Below, piece by piece: positions 20,060 through 31,215 of a stretch of 64,000 nt of DNA. The notes below the pieces were generated by a model, which saw nothing but the letters and a program-made list of their open reading frames with translations, made no database searches and had not been told where the DNA came from. Source of the DNA: Epithemia pelagica (Eukaryota > Bacillariophyta > Bacillariophyceae > Surirellales > Surirellaceae); NCBI GenBank assembly GCA_946965045.2, contig OX337228.1, positions 2,294,001-2,358,000 on the forward strand, read 5' to 3'. Position numbers and translations under genes: made by a program. Positions within the stretch are counted from its first letter, which is position 1. Each line of letters starts with the position of its first letter.

Positions 20060-22058
20060 ATGAAGCTGTATTGGCTTACGATCTCACTCGCAGGATTTAG
20101 TTTCGCAAAAGCGGACGACAATGGTGAATCAGAAGGAGACTGCAAGCTTTGGCTGGCTCCTTCGTCATTGAGCACATCCTCTACAGTTGAGTACGGCCTG
20201 TTTGCAGGGGTTGAATTCAGCAAGGATGACATCATACCTGATGTCGAGTTGGCCATCCCCTACATTGATTTCTTCTTGGACTCAAACAGGGAGACTGAAT
20301 ACACAAAAACAGTCCTTGGTTATTTGGAGCATCAGATGTGGGCAAGTGAATATTCAAGCTCCATGTTTGAGGGTAACGTTAGCACGTCGCCGTTTGTGGG
20401 AGGACTTGGTACCATAGCGAACTACCACGCATTGGTTTCTAATGCACAGTGGCTAAAGGCATCATCGTTTCTCCGCGAGCGTGAAGACATTACCGAACCC
20501 GGAAAGCCACACCTTAGCCGTGGCGCGATCACCAACGTTTATAATTTGACCATGGTCGCAACAGAACGCATTCCGGTTGGGATGGAAATTTTCCCGAACT
20601 TTGGTGATTTGTGGGACTCTGAGGAGCCTTCTACATTTCAAGATAAAATTACGCGCAAAGATATCTATGATGCGGACAAGGTGAGCGTTAAACGCTGTGA
20701 AGGCATGTTTTCTATGGACAGAGATGATTGGATCTTTGGGCCGGCGGTCGTCTGACTCGACCTTTGGATTGGACTCTCCCATTTATATTTAGGTATTGGA
20801 CCGCATTGTCGACTTCTACGATCAATATGAGTCTCAAATGACGGAAGATTTGAAAGAAGATATGCTCGACTTTATGCTTGAAAAAATCCTAGGCGTTGCA
20901 GCTGGGGCCCGCTCCGCCGTCATCCGTTCCCTCATCCCTCAGAATTATAGGAAGATTAGACAAGCGAAGGAAGCCGGTGGGACCTTTCTTTATCGCTTCC
21001 GAGATTCAATTAAGAAAACCAAGTGGTTGGAGGAAAATGGAATTTGTGTCGACACCATGTACCCTGCCAAATCCACGATTGCGGCTGCTGGACGCGGTGC
21101 ATTTGCATCAAGAGATATTGCAAAAGGAGATACGATCACTGTCGTTCCAACCGTCTTGTTTGGATCAAGGGATCTGATGAAAATGTATGATGTTGTTACC
21201 ACCACTGTGGAGGAGGAGGACGGAAGCACAAAAATGAAACATGACTTCAATCGGGATCTTCCTAGAGGACAACAAATTGGCCTTAACTATGCATTCGGTC
21301 ATCCTGAAAGCAGTTTTTTGTTCCTACCTGCCTCACCGATGGTTCATTACATCAACCACAAAAGTACGCCGAACGCGAAGCTTCAATGGTCGACTCATTC
21401 CACCATGGGCTACGACAAGGCCACCTGGGATCACACTGTTGAAGAAGTAATGCTGTTCAAGAGTAACATGGTTGTCTTCGAGATTGAAGCGACTCAGGAC
21501 ATTAAGAAGGGAGACGAGATCTTTTTGCATTACGGGAACGAATGGATTGAAGCTTGGACATCTTATGAAGACCAATGGAAGAAAAAGCATAAAAATAAGC
21601 CCTGGCCGTTGAGAGCTGAAGACGTCAAAATCACGTTCAAAGACAAACCTTTCCCAACGGATTCCACCACTGGTAGCCTACCTCCTGGAGTAGCATTCGG
21701 CTGCTTCATTAAAAGCGAGCAAGTTCCCGATGGAAGTGCATCACTAACGGAGGATGGCACTCCCATCCAACAGTGGACTGGACCGGTGATTTATCAAGAC
21801 TTTGGTGGGAGTATCCTCACAATGTGTGAGCTGAAAGATCGTCGTGACGATGGCTTGGGGAGCTATAACTACACTGTTGTAGCGAACGTGAATCTGGACG
21901 GAGAATACACATACTCTCAAGTCAATGACGTCCCCCACTCAGCAATTACTGTTGTGGATTCACCTTACGCAGGTGATATTCATACACCAGATGCGTTCCG
22001 ACATTTCATTGGAATTCCCAATAAGATTTTCCCTCAGAACTGGCGCGACTTACGTTGA
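20060..22058 (+). CDS. Secretory-pathway SET-domain protein, copy B (two exons)
   Basis: Exon 1 is 20060-20680 and exon 2 is 20793-22058, separated by a 112-nt intron with GTGAGC donor and TTTAG acceptor. The splice is phase 0 and joins ...DADK to VLDRIVDFY. The product is 628 aa, almost the length of copy A, and aligns with it throughout. Shared features are the signal peptide (ending near FAKADD), the degenerate first SET-like half, the second SET with AGRGAFASRDIAKG, LNYAFGHPE, YINHKSTPNAK and GDEIFLHYGNEW, and the same C-terminal block ending in FPQNWRDLR. A lysine methyltransferase fold is known for this family. The substrate in the secretory pathway is unknown. Confidence 0.75.
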
Positions 22059-22134
22059 TCGAAAATGAAGAGCATTCGTATGTTCTAGACACAGTTATCG
22101 GTTAATAGCTTAAGTTTGACCTGGTCGTTTTCTT

Positions 22135-22686
22135 TCACGCTTTATCACCTCCTACTTCACCCACTCGCTGCGCAATATCTTCCAAAACCTTCTCCACTGA
22201 GCTGGATAGCACGCTTTTCGCAACACATCCCACAATAGTATCTAGCACTTCTCCCTCGGAATAGAGTTGTATTGTGGGGATACTGACGACGTTGGCATCA
22301 GCAGCAACTTCTGGTAGGTCATCAGTGCAAACTTCGACAAGGTCTAGCCGTGATGAGAACTCTTTCATAACATCTTTGACCACAGGTACACTTAAGCGGC
22401 AAGGTCCACACCATGGTGCCGTGAAAAAAACCATCACAGGTCTTGTATTTCCGAGGACAAGTCCCTTGTATTCGTCAACCGACTCTATTACTTTTCCTCC
22501 TGTTTTTGCTACCGCCATGAAACACTCTGTAGGCTGTCTTATTCGGGTCGTAAGGGTCCCTCTTGACAGCAAGCAATTAACCTGAGCCCTCCTGCTAAAG
22601 AAAATGAACAGCAATGCGGCTCGTAACCACAACTGAGGAAACGAAAGGGTGCTTCTTCTGGATAGGAAGGCCATTCTTGAATTCAT
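22135..22686 (-). CDS. Organelle-type thioredoxin
   Basis: 183 aa from the ATG at 22686. The N-terminal ~70 residues are a hydrophobic and basic targeting region. A standard thioredoxin fold follows, with the redox-active WCGPC, the cis-proline in VSIPTIQLY and the terminal amphipathic helix. Thioredoxins reduce disulphides in target enzymes. The presequence suggests plastid or mitochondrion, and the hydrophobic stretch favours the plastid, but no clear AF motif is seen. It converges on SET copy B with 76 bp between. Confidence 0.8.
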   Translation of the reverse strand: MNSRMAFLSRRSTLSFPQLWLRAALLFIFFSRRAQVNCLLSRGTLTTRIRQPTECFMAVAKTGGKVIESVDEYKGLVLGNTRPVMVFFTAPWCGPCRLSVPVVKDVMKEFSSRLDLVEVCTDDLPEVAADANVVSIPTIQLYSEGEVLDTIVGCVAKSVLSSSVEKVLEDIAQRVGEVGGDKA

Positions 22687-23168
22687 GAAATATATTAGGA
22701 GTCCTGAACGAATTGGTTGGTCGGAATGGTGACCACCAGAGAGTGTGAAAAATGCTGTCAATCAATAATCAACGGCAGCCGGCGAGTGCCATGGTCCTTC
22801 TAAACACGAGAAAAACGGATGATATGTTGACGTGTCAAATGTCAACAAAGAAGTGGACGTCCGTCCGTCGCCATAGACTTTCTTCCAACCCACAGAAGGC
22901 CTAACTACCTAGGGGAAAACTAGCGGAGCTACTCCTAGAACTACTCCCAGCTATATCTCCTTAGCTGCCGATTATCCTCTCTCTAGAGGAGTGTAATATA
23001 AATGGAAGCAAGGGTGCGTTTTACGCCATGTTAACTAGGAGTACGCTGTTAATGACCCCTGCCGATGCGGTGATCAGAAGACCGTCTCAACTCACAACAT
23101 GAATGAAGGCAAACCGAACTAGGAGTAGCCAAGGGTCCCATGCTTTCCTCCTTGCATTACACAGGTTG
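22687..23168. other. Intergenic region with octamer cluster
   Basis: No gene is supported. Three TAGGAGTA/TACTCCTA octamers lie within 200 bp (22930, 23036, 23120), with further CTAGAGGAG and ACTACTCCC variants. This is the densest intergenic cluster of that motif in the window. Confidence 0.5.
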
Positions 23169-26100
23169 CTATAGTTCCTGTTGCTTCATTTGCACCGAGT
23201 AACATTCAATTTCATCACCGACTTCGAAGTCGTTGTGACCGTCCAGAGAGAGACCACATTCTTTGCCTTGAGCCACTTCAGTAACATCTTCCTTGAAGTG
23301 TTTCAGGCTTGTTGACTGGATCAAATCTTCGCGTGATATAACATCTTCACCTCGCAGAACTCTAAAGTAGCATTTATGTTGTCCCTGGTCAGCAGGAGTG
23401 CGGTTTCTGAACAAGGTCCCCTCCTGAACTTTCAAACCCGCGACTCTTGTGGCGAGACCGCCAATATCATAAACTGCACCAACAGTTGCACGTCCATGGA
23501 CTGTCCGCTCCTCTACCTTTGGGAGATACGAGCTAAATTGTTCTTGGGCTGCCTCTAATAGACGGTAAATGACATCGTTGCTCAATAACGGCAATCCCTC
23601 TTTTTCGGCAAGCTTGGACCCCGCTGATTTGCCAGTGTTGAAACAGACAATTGTTGCGCCACTTTCCTTTGCAAGGTCTACCTCGGTTTCTAAGAGAGGG
23701 CCGACACCCTCAAAAATAGGATCAATGACAACATTGTGTTCTGATTCAGACCCAAGCCTGAGGAGAGAATCTCGTAGAGCTGATAGCGTTCCATCGGCGT
23801 CGGCTCTTATGATAACAGGGATTCGGAGGGGGGCGGTATCAGTGTCCTCATTTTCGTCCATTCCATGTTTCAGTTTAAATTTATCACGCCACTCTGGCTT
23901 CATCATCTGTTTTCCCGCGCTCTGAAGCTCAGCCTGACCCAAGGCATCCGTAGTGGATGAGTTTTCAAGAACAGCACGCTCTGCTTCAAGTGCTCTTTCT
24001 TTTGCTTTCTCCCTAAATTCATCTTCTGATACACACACAATCGGATCGCCAGCTTTTGGTATTGTGTCAAATCCTGTTAGACGAACTGGCTGGGAAGGAG
24101 TCCCAGTCTTGATCGACTGGCCATGGACGTCTTTTAATATCCGAACCTTTCCAGTGTTTGGTCCCGAAAGGATATGGTCGCCAGCTTTTATCACGCCCCA
24201 TCTGATCACACAATCCACAACAATCCCAAGCCCTTTTTCCATGCGAGCGTCCATAATATACCCTTCAGCTCTATCGTCACATGATGCCCGGAGGTCCATA
24301 ACTTCACTTTGCAACGCCACACCTTCTATAAGCTCGTCCACTCCTTTCCCGGTCAGTCCTGAAATTGGGAAAAGCTGTACGGGTGGTCCGTGAGATCCTT
24401 CAGTCGATCCACTCATGCCCTCTGTAAAAATTCCATGCTCAAGTAGTTGTGATTCAATGCGAGTTCGCGCTTCGTCGACATTTATACCGTGTTTATCAAT
24501 TTTGTTCATTGCAACGACCAGCGAAATACCACCACCGCCTGCTTTTACTATTGATTTGTAGAACTCCAAAATCTCCACTGTCTGAGGTGATACTCCGTCA
24601 TCAGCAGCTACAACTAGTACGATGATATCGGCTGCGTCAGAGCCAGACTGGCGCATTGATCGAAAGGCCGCATGACCAGGAGTATCTAAGAACGTAACCA
24701 CTCCCAGTTCTTGGCCAGGCAAAGGTACCTGGAAAGCACTTATCACCTGTGTGATTCCTCCAGCCTCCGTCCCGGCAACATCCTTGACCTCGTCGGAAGA
24801 AGCCTTTTTGCCCTTTTTCTTTGACTTCTTCTCGCTCTTTTTGTCTTCGCCTCGGGAACGGCGGCGCAAGGTCTGAAATTAATGAGAATCACAATCGGTG
24901 AGATAAAGATTTACCACGCGTCGGATACCGCGGAGGCTTCACCAAGAGGTCAAGTCACAACGATAATAGCAATCATTCATACGTACATCCATAAGAGTGG
25001 TTTTTCCGTGATCGACATGACCCATGATACAGACCACGGGTGGACGCGGAGGGAGTGCTACATACTCAGATGCTCCGTCGTTAGTTGCAGCTCGGCGTTG
25101 CAGGAGAACTTCCTGATCGGTAGCCTTGTCAGCGGATTCATCAACCTCAAAATCTAAGCCCAGTTCCAAGGCCACTAGTTGAAGCACATCGGGTTGCACC
25201 ATAGTCTCACGGTCCGGGAGTCTGACCCTTGGAAGCTCACCTAGCGACCGCAAGATGGACCTCAGTTTCTTTGTGGAAACTCGTACAAGATCTGCCAGAT
25301 CCGTCAAATTTAATGCGAAGTTTGGTAGCATCACGGTTTTTGCCTTGGCTGCGGCGGATGCCGGTTTGGATGAACGTTCCAGAGATTTGAGAAACTTCAT
25401 CTCAAAAAGTTCTGCCTAGGAGCGCAAAGAAAAAGACAGGAAACACAAAAAACAAAGATAATGGTAAGCAAAACCTTGACTCCAAAAGGGTCATCAACGG
25501 CTCCCCCCAGAACGGAAATCACTTACCTCAGCTTTTTGTCGTGCCGGTGTTTCAAAATCTCTTCTATTATCAACAGGTAGGGATGACAAAATGGGGATTT
25601 TGTCAAGAATAGGTCCTGGGCTACCTTCTGTAGTTTTTCGTTTTTCTTGTAACTTCTGCACATAACTGTAAATGTAAGACTTACCATCACCAAAGTTCAT
25701 TTCATCGTCTTCCTTTTCCTTCGGTTCGTTTTTCGGATCCTGTGCGGGTTGTTCGGTCTGCCTGGTTGCCCCTTGTGTGTTTTTCAGCAAATCAGTAATC
25801 GGATTTGGCATCGGTCCTTCATTCCTCTCTGGTTTAGAGGAAGAATAAGTAGAGGACTGAGCCGCTGCTTGGGTCTTGTTTTGTCGAGCGGACAAGAAAT
25901 GGTTGCGGACCGTCTGAATCAGATCGTTGGTGACTCGTTTCGCAGTATTGGTCGTTTGTGCGGTTGTCGATGGTACTCCCTCCGTCATTGTAGCTGTTTG
26001 GGTCGTACTACTGGCACCACCTTGGGACACGTTGTTGTTACTTCTGGCGGTTGGAACCTCTCGTCGTGGTGAAAGCTTTTGAGTGACAGTCGTTGTACGC

Positions 26101-27158
26101 CAGGAGGGACGCAAGTTGGATCTGGGTGAATAAGTTTGTGCCACGTCGGAATCATTCTTGGACGTGGGCATTTCTGGATTCGAGTTGGTGGTTGTCCTTG
26201 TCCTTGTCGTCAAGGGATCTGGTTTCTCGGAAAGCACAGTACGCGATTGTCCCGGTCGAGCATCACGAATACCGTCTCCTACCGGGCCTTGTGGTTGTGG
26301 CGGACTTGGAGAAAAAGTCCGGGTATCAGGCTGACTAGTATTAGTATTTGCAGTGTGTGACTGTGGTGATGATGCCGCAAAGGATGACTGTGGTTGCGGA
26401 TACGGCTGTGAATGTCGGTGTTGTGGATAATACTGCGGTTGTGGATAGTATTGATTCGGTTGTGCATGTTGGGGAACGAAATCACGTTGGTGGTTTGGAT
26501 AAGGATTGGATTGCGGAGTAAATTGTGTGCCTTGGTTTCGCGATTGTGCAAACTGGCCCTGGGCTGAATATGGAAAATTGTTGTTGTGGTGATTGTTTTG
26601 TGAGTTCCATTGATTCGGATCCGGATTGGATGCCAGAAACTGAGAATGTCCCTGTTGACCATAATGATGATTGCCGTGGTGGCGTTGGTGTGTCGGTCTC
26701 TGGCGTTGTCGAGAGCCTTTTTGCTTTTGTCTTTGATGTTGTTGTTGTCCTTGTTGACCATGATGATGCTTGGGCGTGGCTGGGGCATTCTTGTTGTGGT
26801 TGTTGTGACTCGCAGTATTCGACGAGGTGGTCACAGTTGGCTCGGCGTGGGGTTGTTGGGGTGGTGGTCCTTGTTCTGGGTTGGTTTGTGACTGAGACGG
26901 AGCACTGTTCGAGGAAGCATCCTGTGAGGCCGAACTACTACTAGATCGACCCCACACAAGTCGTTGCCGTCGTTGTCGACATGTCCATGAGGTCACCGCA
27001 TTGGGATTGGCCAGTTGTTGTTCTTCTCTCTCGGCGGCAGTGGGAAGGCAGCAGGACGATCTCACAAGTAATGACGTCAAAGGCCTTCTCGGTTGGTTCA
27101 GCAAAAGGGGAATTATTCTATGGGACGGAGGTGACGAACACGAGACAAGTCGAAGCAT
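23169..27158 (-). CDS. infB: Bacterial-type translation initiation factor IF-2, organelle-targeted (three exons)
   Basis: Exons run 27158-25527, 25415-24987 and 24872-23169. Both introns are phase 0, with GTAAGT and GTACGT donors and CTAG and TTTCAG acceptors. They give 1254 aa. Residues 1-544 are a presequence plus a very long Gln/Asn/His/Pro/Ser-rich region. Exon 2 has an IF2_N-like helix pair and the P-loop GHVDHGKTT. Exon 3 has AGGITQ, DTPGHAAF (about 750), NKID (about 811), ISG, and then the IF-2 domains II-IV. IF-2 is the GTPase that brings initiator tRNA to the small subunit, here in mitochondria or plastids. Oddities are the disordered N-terminus and a ~25-residue Lys/Ser-rich insert between the P-loop and AGGITQ. 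One intron cuts right after the P-loop. Confidence 0.9.
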
Positions 27159-27455
27159 GGTTCGAGGGTTCCTCTTTGTTGTCGTTGTCTAGCAACGTCG
27201 ACAAAAGATCGTCACAAGTCACAACCAAAATGAGAAAGAAAATCGATACCTTATATCGGTGTGATGGAGGGAGAAAACCATGCCTGACCTTCCACGTGGA
27301 GGAAAGTGGACTCCGGATACCTACTCTTTGTTGGACAGTAGAGAAACGCACCGACCTCCTGTTGGTCGCGGTATTATCGTAGTTGCAGTTCGGCATGTTT
27401 TGTGATGATCGGATTGTTGTTACGCTGTCAAAAGGAAGCTTCTAATTGTCCAATA

Positions 27456-28106
27456 ATGTTGCGGCGGAACATGATCTTCCATACATGTGTCTGGCTGGCA
27501 CTTGCGGCAGTACAACATGTATCGTTGGTCCAAGCCGTTCGATTCTGGCCGTTGGACCGAAACAAGAATGACTATACGCCGCTCGTGTTCTTCACACTCC
27601 CTCCCGGACTCAGTCCCGAAGTCGATGCCATGGAACAGGCGGTTCGGAAAGTCGAACGACAACTCCATGTCCGAGTGGAACGAATGGATCTTTTGCGTCA
27701 GCCTGAATCGGAAGCTGTCTTGCGTTCCGTGGGACGGGGCATGGCAGCCCCTCCCTACCTGTACCACCGAGAATCCCTCCAAGTCTATTCCATGACACCG
27801 ACAAAGTCTGGCGGCGGCGACGACGACGAAGAGTCGGAGGCTGCTCGCCGCTACTCGGTTCCAGTCGACGTGGACCGCATTCGAGCATGGGCCAAAGGAC
27901 GCTACTTACCTCCCAAAGTGGAACAAAAGATTGGAGGAATCAAAGTGTTTGCACCAACCAGGGTCGCTTCGAGAGGGGACGACGGCAACACGGAGGACGA
28001 GGATGAACTTTTGGAAGAGCTCACCATGACACCTTTGCAACGAAAAGGCAAACAAGCCATGAAAGAACGAACTGAAGAGCTCGCTAGTCGAAATGCCGAT
28101 AGCTAA
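27456..28106 (+). CDS. Secretory protein with thioredoxin-fold-like domain lacking active-site cysteines
   Basis: 216 aa from the ATG at 27456 (further in-frame ATGs at 27405 and 27471). A signal peptide (MIFHTCVWLALAAVQH...) precedes YTPLVFFTLPPGLSPEVDAM, a helix, RVERMDLLRQPE and APPYLYHRES. The order of strand, helix, strand, then a proline-bearing strand is that of thioredoxin-like proteins. Where relatives have CxxC this protein has PPGLSP, so it would not be redox active. The C-terminal third is acidic and charged. This fold call is an inference from pattern only. It is divergent from IF-2, with about 300 bp between starts. Confidence 0.5.
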   Translation: MLRRNMIFHTCVWLALAAVQHVSLVQAVRFWPLDRNKNDYTPLVFFTLPPGLSPEVDAMEQAVRKVERQLHVRVERMDLLRQPESEAVLRSVGRGMAAPPYLYHRESLQVYSMTPTKSGGGDDDEESEAARRYSVPVDVDRIRAWAKGRYLPPKVEQKIGGIKVFAPTRVASRGDDGNTEDEDELLEELTMTPLQRKGKQAMKERTEELASRNADS

Positions 28107-28313
28107 CAGGACCGGTAGACAAGAATTTAACTTCTCCTTAGAATAGGAGGAGGATACATTCCATCCATTCCTATAGATTCAACGAGTGGCGCACAATGTT
28201 TGACGTAGAAGAAGTACATCCTGATAGGACAAAGCTGAGGGAAGTCCACTTGGTGGGACCCCATTTTTACTATGCACTTCTCGGAAAAAAAGTCGGGTAA
28301 ATGTTCCTCCCTC

Positions 28314-30956
28314 TTAGAACTTGGCATTCTTGGCCCACCGAGGGAACGGAATCACGTCACGGATATTCGACAATCCTGTTACAAAGAGAATCAAACGCTC
28401 AAATCCCAAACCAAATCCGGCATGAGGAATGGTTCCAAAACGACGAAGGTCAAGATACCACCAAACCGCACGAGGATCCAAACCCGACTCCGCACAACGT
28501 TCCTTCAATACATCCAGTCGATGTTCACGTTGAGAGCCGCCAATAATTTCTCCAATCTTGGGGACCAACACATCTGCCGCAGCCACTGTTTTTCCATCAT
28601 CGTTGAGCTTCATGTAGAAGGCCTTGATCTCTTTCGGATAGTCAGTCAGAACCACCGGTTGCTGAAACACTTTCTCACAAATGTAGCGCTCATGCTCAGA
28701 CGGAAGATCAATACCCCAAACGGGTTTTTCTTCAAATTCGACGCCATCTTCTTCTACGGCCTTTTGCAGAATTTCAATTGCTTCTGTATAGGTCAAGCGC
28801 TATTAAATAAACGGATTGCAACAGTGTAAGTGCCTGGGATAACAAACGACCAATACACAGACATGGAATGGTGTGCACAATGGAGAGCATCGTTCCGAGA
28901 GTATAAAACAACAAACTTTCTCGACAGAAGAAACATTCTTTCCGAGAGATTCCCATTGAATGTTTTGTTCGTCCTCACGAGTTCTCTTGGTAGTCGAGCA
29001 GAAAACAACGTGGACTTACCTTAAATGGACTCTCCAACACATTGCGAAGTCGGGCGCGGAGTCCTTGCTCTCCATGAGGACTATTCTCAAAGAATTCCAA
29101 ATCTGCCGCACAGTTCTCCAAGGCAAATTGAACGCAGTACTTCAAGTAGTCTTCCGCCAAGTTAATATCATCTGAGAGATCCGCAAAGGCAATTTCCGGC
29201 TCAATCATCCAAAACTCGGACAAGTGACGAGACGTGAAGCTGTATTCCGCACGAAAGGTTGGACCAAAAGTGTATACATCTGATAAGGCACATGCATGTG
29301 TCTCCACATTCAACTGCCCGGAGACAGTCAGGTTCACGCGCTGACCAAAAAAGTCTTTGGTGTAGTCCACAGCACCTACAACAGCTTCCTCTTCGGGAGG
29401 TTTGTTGGGGTCGCCTCCACCCTTCTTCTTTTGTTTCGCCAATCGCTTTTGCTCGCTTTTTGAAATAGATTTCTCTGGTTCGGCGGGTGGTGCATTGACG
29501 GGCAACGCCACGCCCGGCTGGAGATGGTCGTTTCCCAACAAACCAGTGACACCAAATTGCTCCCCTGCTCCTTCGCAATCAGCACCCGTAATGATGGGAG
29601 TATGAATGTACAAAAAGCCATGATTGTGAAAAAAGTTGTGTGTGGCGTAGGCCATGCAATGTCGAATCCGCATGGCGGCAGCATGAACCGCGGTACGGGC
29701 TCGCAAATGGGCGACATCACGAATATGTTCCAACGTATGCTCTTTTTTGCCGAGTGGATAAAACCCACCACCGACCGTAGTACCTTCAATGTTACCCGCA
29801 TAAACAGCGCCCAGTAACTTTGCCTCCAACACTTGCAACTCAACTGCCTGACCAGCTCCTTGCGATTGAATGAGTTTCCCAGTGAATGAAAAGGATGCAC
29901 CCGTACCACCACTGGTCTTGCATCCGTCAAAGCCCTCACAGTCATTCGCATGCAAGACGCATTGTAGAGATTCGTTGCAGGATCCATCATTGATTTGGAC
30001 AAATAAAAGTTTGCTACTGGCCTTTCGAACGGTGCGCGCCCAACCTGCCACCGACACGGATTGATCCATGTAGTTGCCGCCGTCATTGGCAATGAGTTCT
30101 TTGATACGAATACGATTGCGACGGTACATTTTGTTGACAACAGCAGGAGGCGCACCGTTAAACAGAACTCCTTGGGCTGCAGATGAAACAGAAGTCGTGG
30201 GAACTGCAGATTTGCCATTGAACCAGGTTTGATTCTTGAGTGTTTCATAGAGGCGAAGTACATTTCCGCAGGCTCCCTCTGCTTCTTGTTCAAAAGTCCA
30301 CAGCTTGGCTTTAACTGCCACGTCGAGAGACACAGCCAATGAGATATCAGCAACTGAAATGGAATTACCGACAAGATAAGTACGATAAAGCAAGTGCTGA
30401 TCGAGTTTGGTCATGGCCGATGTGAACTCGGCGTCGAGCACTGGGTCCTTCTTGGTTTGTTGTTGAAGCATTGCTTTCAAGGGCAAATCAAAGCTAGACC
30501 ACAAAAAAGATAGCCAACCTTCCACTTGAGCTTTTTCAACAGCCGATGAGCCAAAGAGTGACGAGGACGACAGAGGCGATGCCAATTGGCCCACGAGTCG
30601 CAAGGCCGAATCCAATTTGTAGATACGCAAATTGTCGCCATACGACAAAGTCCATGCTGCGGATGAGGATGGGATCAGAGGGGCCAAGCAAGGGGCTGTC
30701 TTGGACAAATCCGGAGCCGATGAAGCCTGTTGCAGCGGAATTTGCGCACAGGCAGCAGCAACCAAGATCTGGAAACCACAAGAAATGCCAACCAAAGACA
30801 ACAAAGCGACAGTTGAGCAGCGCGATTGAATATGGGGCGTGTCCACATGACAGATATTCATCATTCGTCAACAACACTTACTTTCCGAGCATCAGGATTC
30901 GATTGTAGGTCGCTGCCCGAAAGAACAAGCGATTTGCTGGAAGACAAAGCTGTCAT
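28314..30956 (-). CDS. Asparaginyl-tRNA synthetase with GST-like N-terminal domain (three exons)
   Basis: Exons run 30956-30882, 30768-29020 and 28799-28314. Introns are 113 and 220 nt, phase 0, with GTAAGT donors. They give 769 aa. Residues ~1-215 resemble a GST/EF1-gamma-type fold ([18 protein letters not shown], later [20 protein letters not shown]), a module used for assembly in multi-synthetase complexes. An OB-fold ([12 protein letters not shown]) and a class II core of the bacterial AsnRS type follow: [42 protein letters not shown] and motif 3 [12 protein letters not shown] in exon 3. A Lys-rich insertion (about 455-490) sits before [13 protein letters not shown]. The enzyme charges tRNA-Asn with asparagine. 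No clear organelle presequence is seen, so a cytosolic location is the simplest reading. Confidence 0.9.
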
Positions 30957-31215
30957 GGTGAACTCAGTCAAAAGAGCTCACAGATCTGGCGAGAGCGAGA
31001 GGTGTGCGTCGCAAAGCGCAAAAGCTGCAAACGTGCGCGTGCGCCTGTCGTCCGTCACACCTCCTTTTGTGCGACCACCCCGAGAATACCTTTGCGCAAA
31101 TACAGGTAGCTAATCGATGTTGATAGCCTTTCGTTTGATGAGCTCAACCATCATCTTGATGAACGGCCGACAAACATATCCTTGTCTCTGAACTTGGAAT
31201 ACAGTACTTGGATCA

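Noticed and set aside
26279..26944. ORFs in other frames opposite or over the IF-2 N-terminus
   Set aside because: They are shadows of the Gln/Asn/His-rich repeat coding sequence, which is open in several frames.
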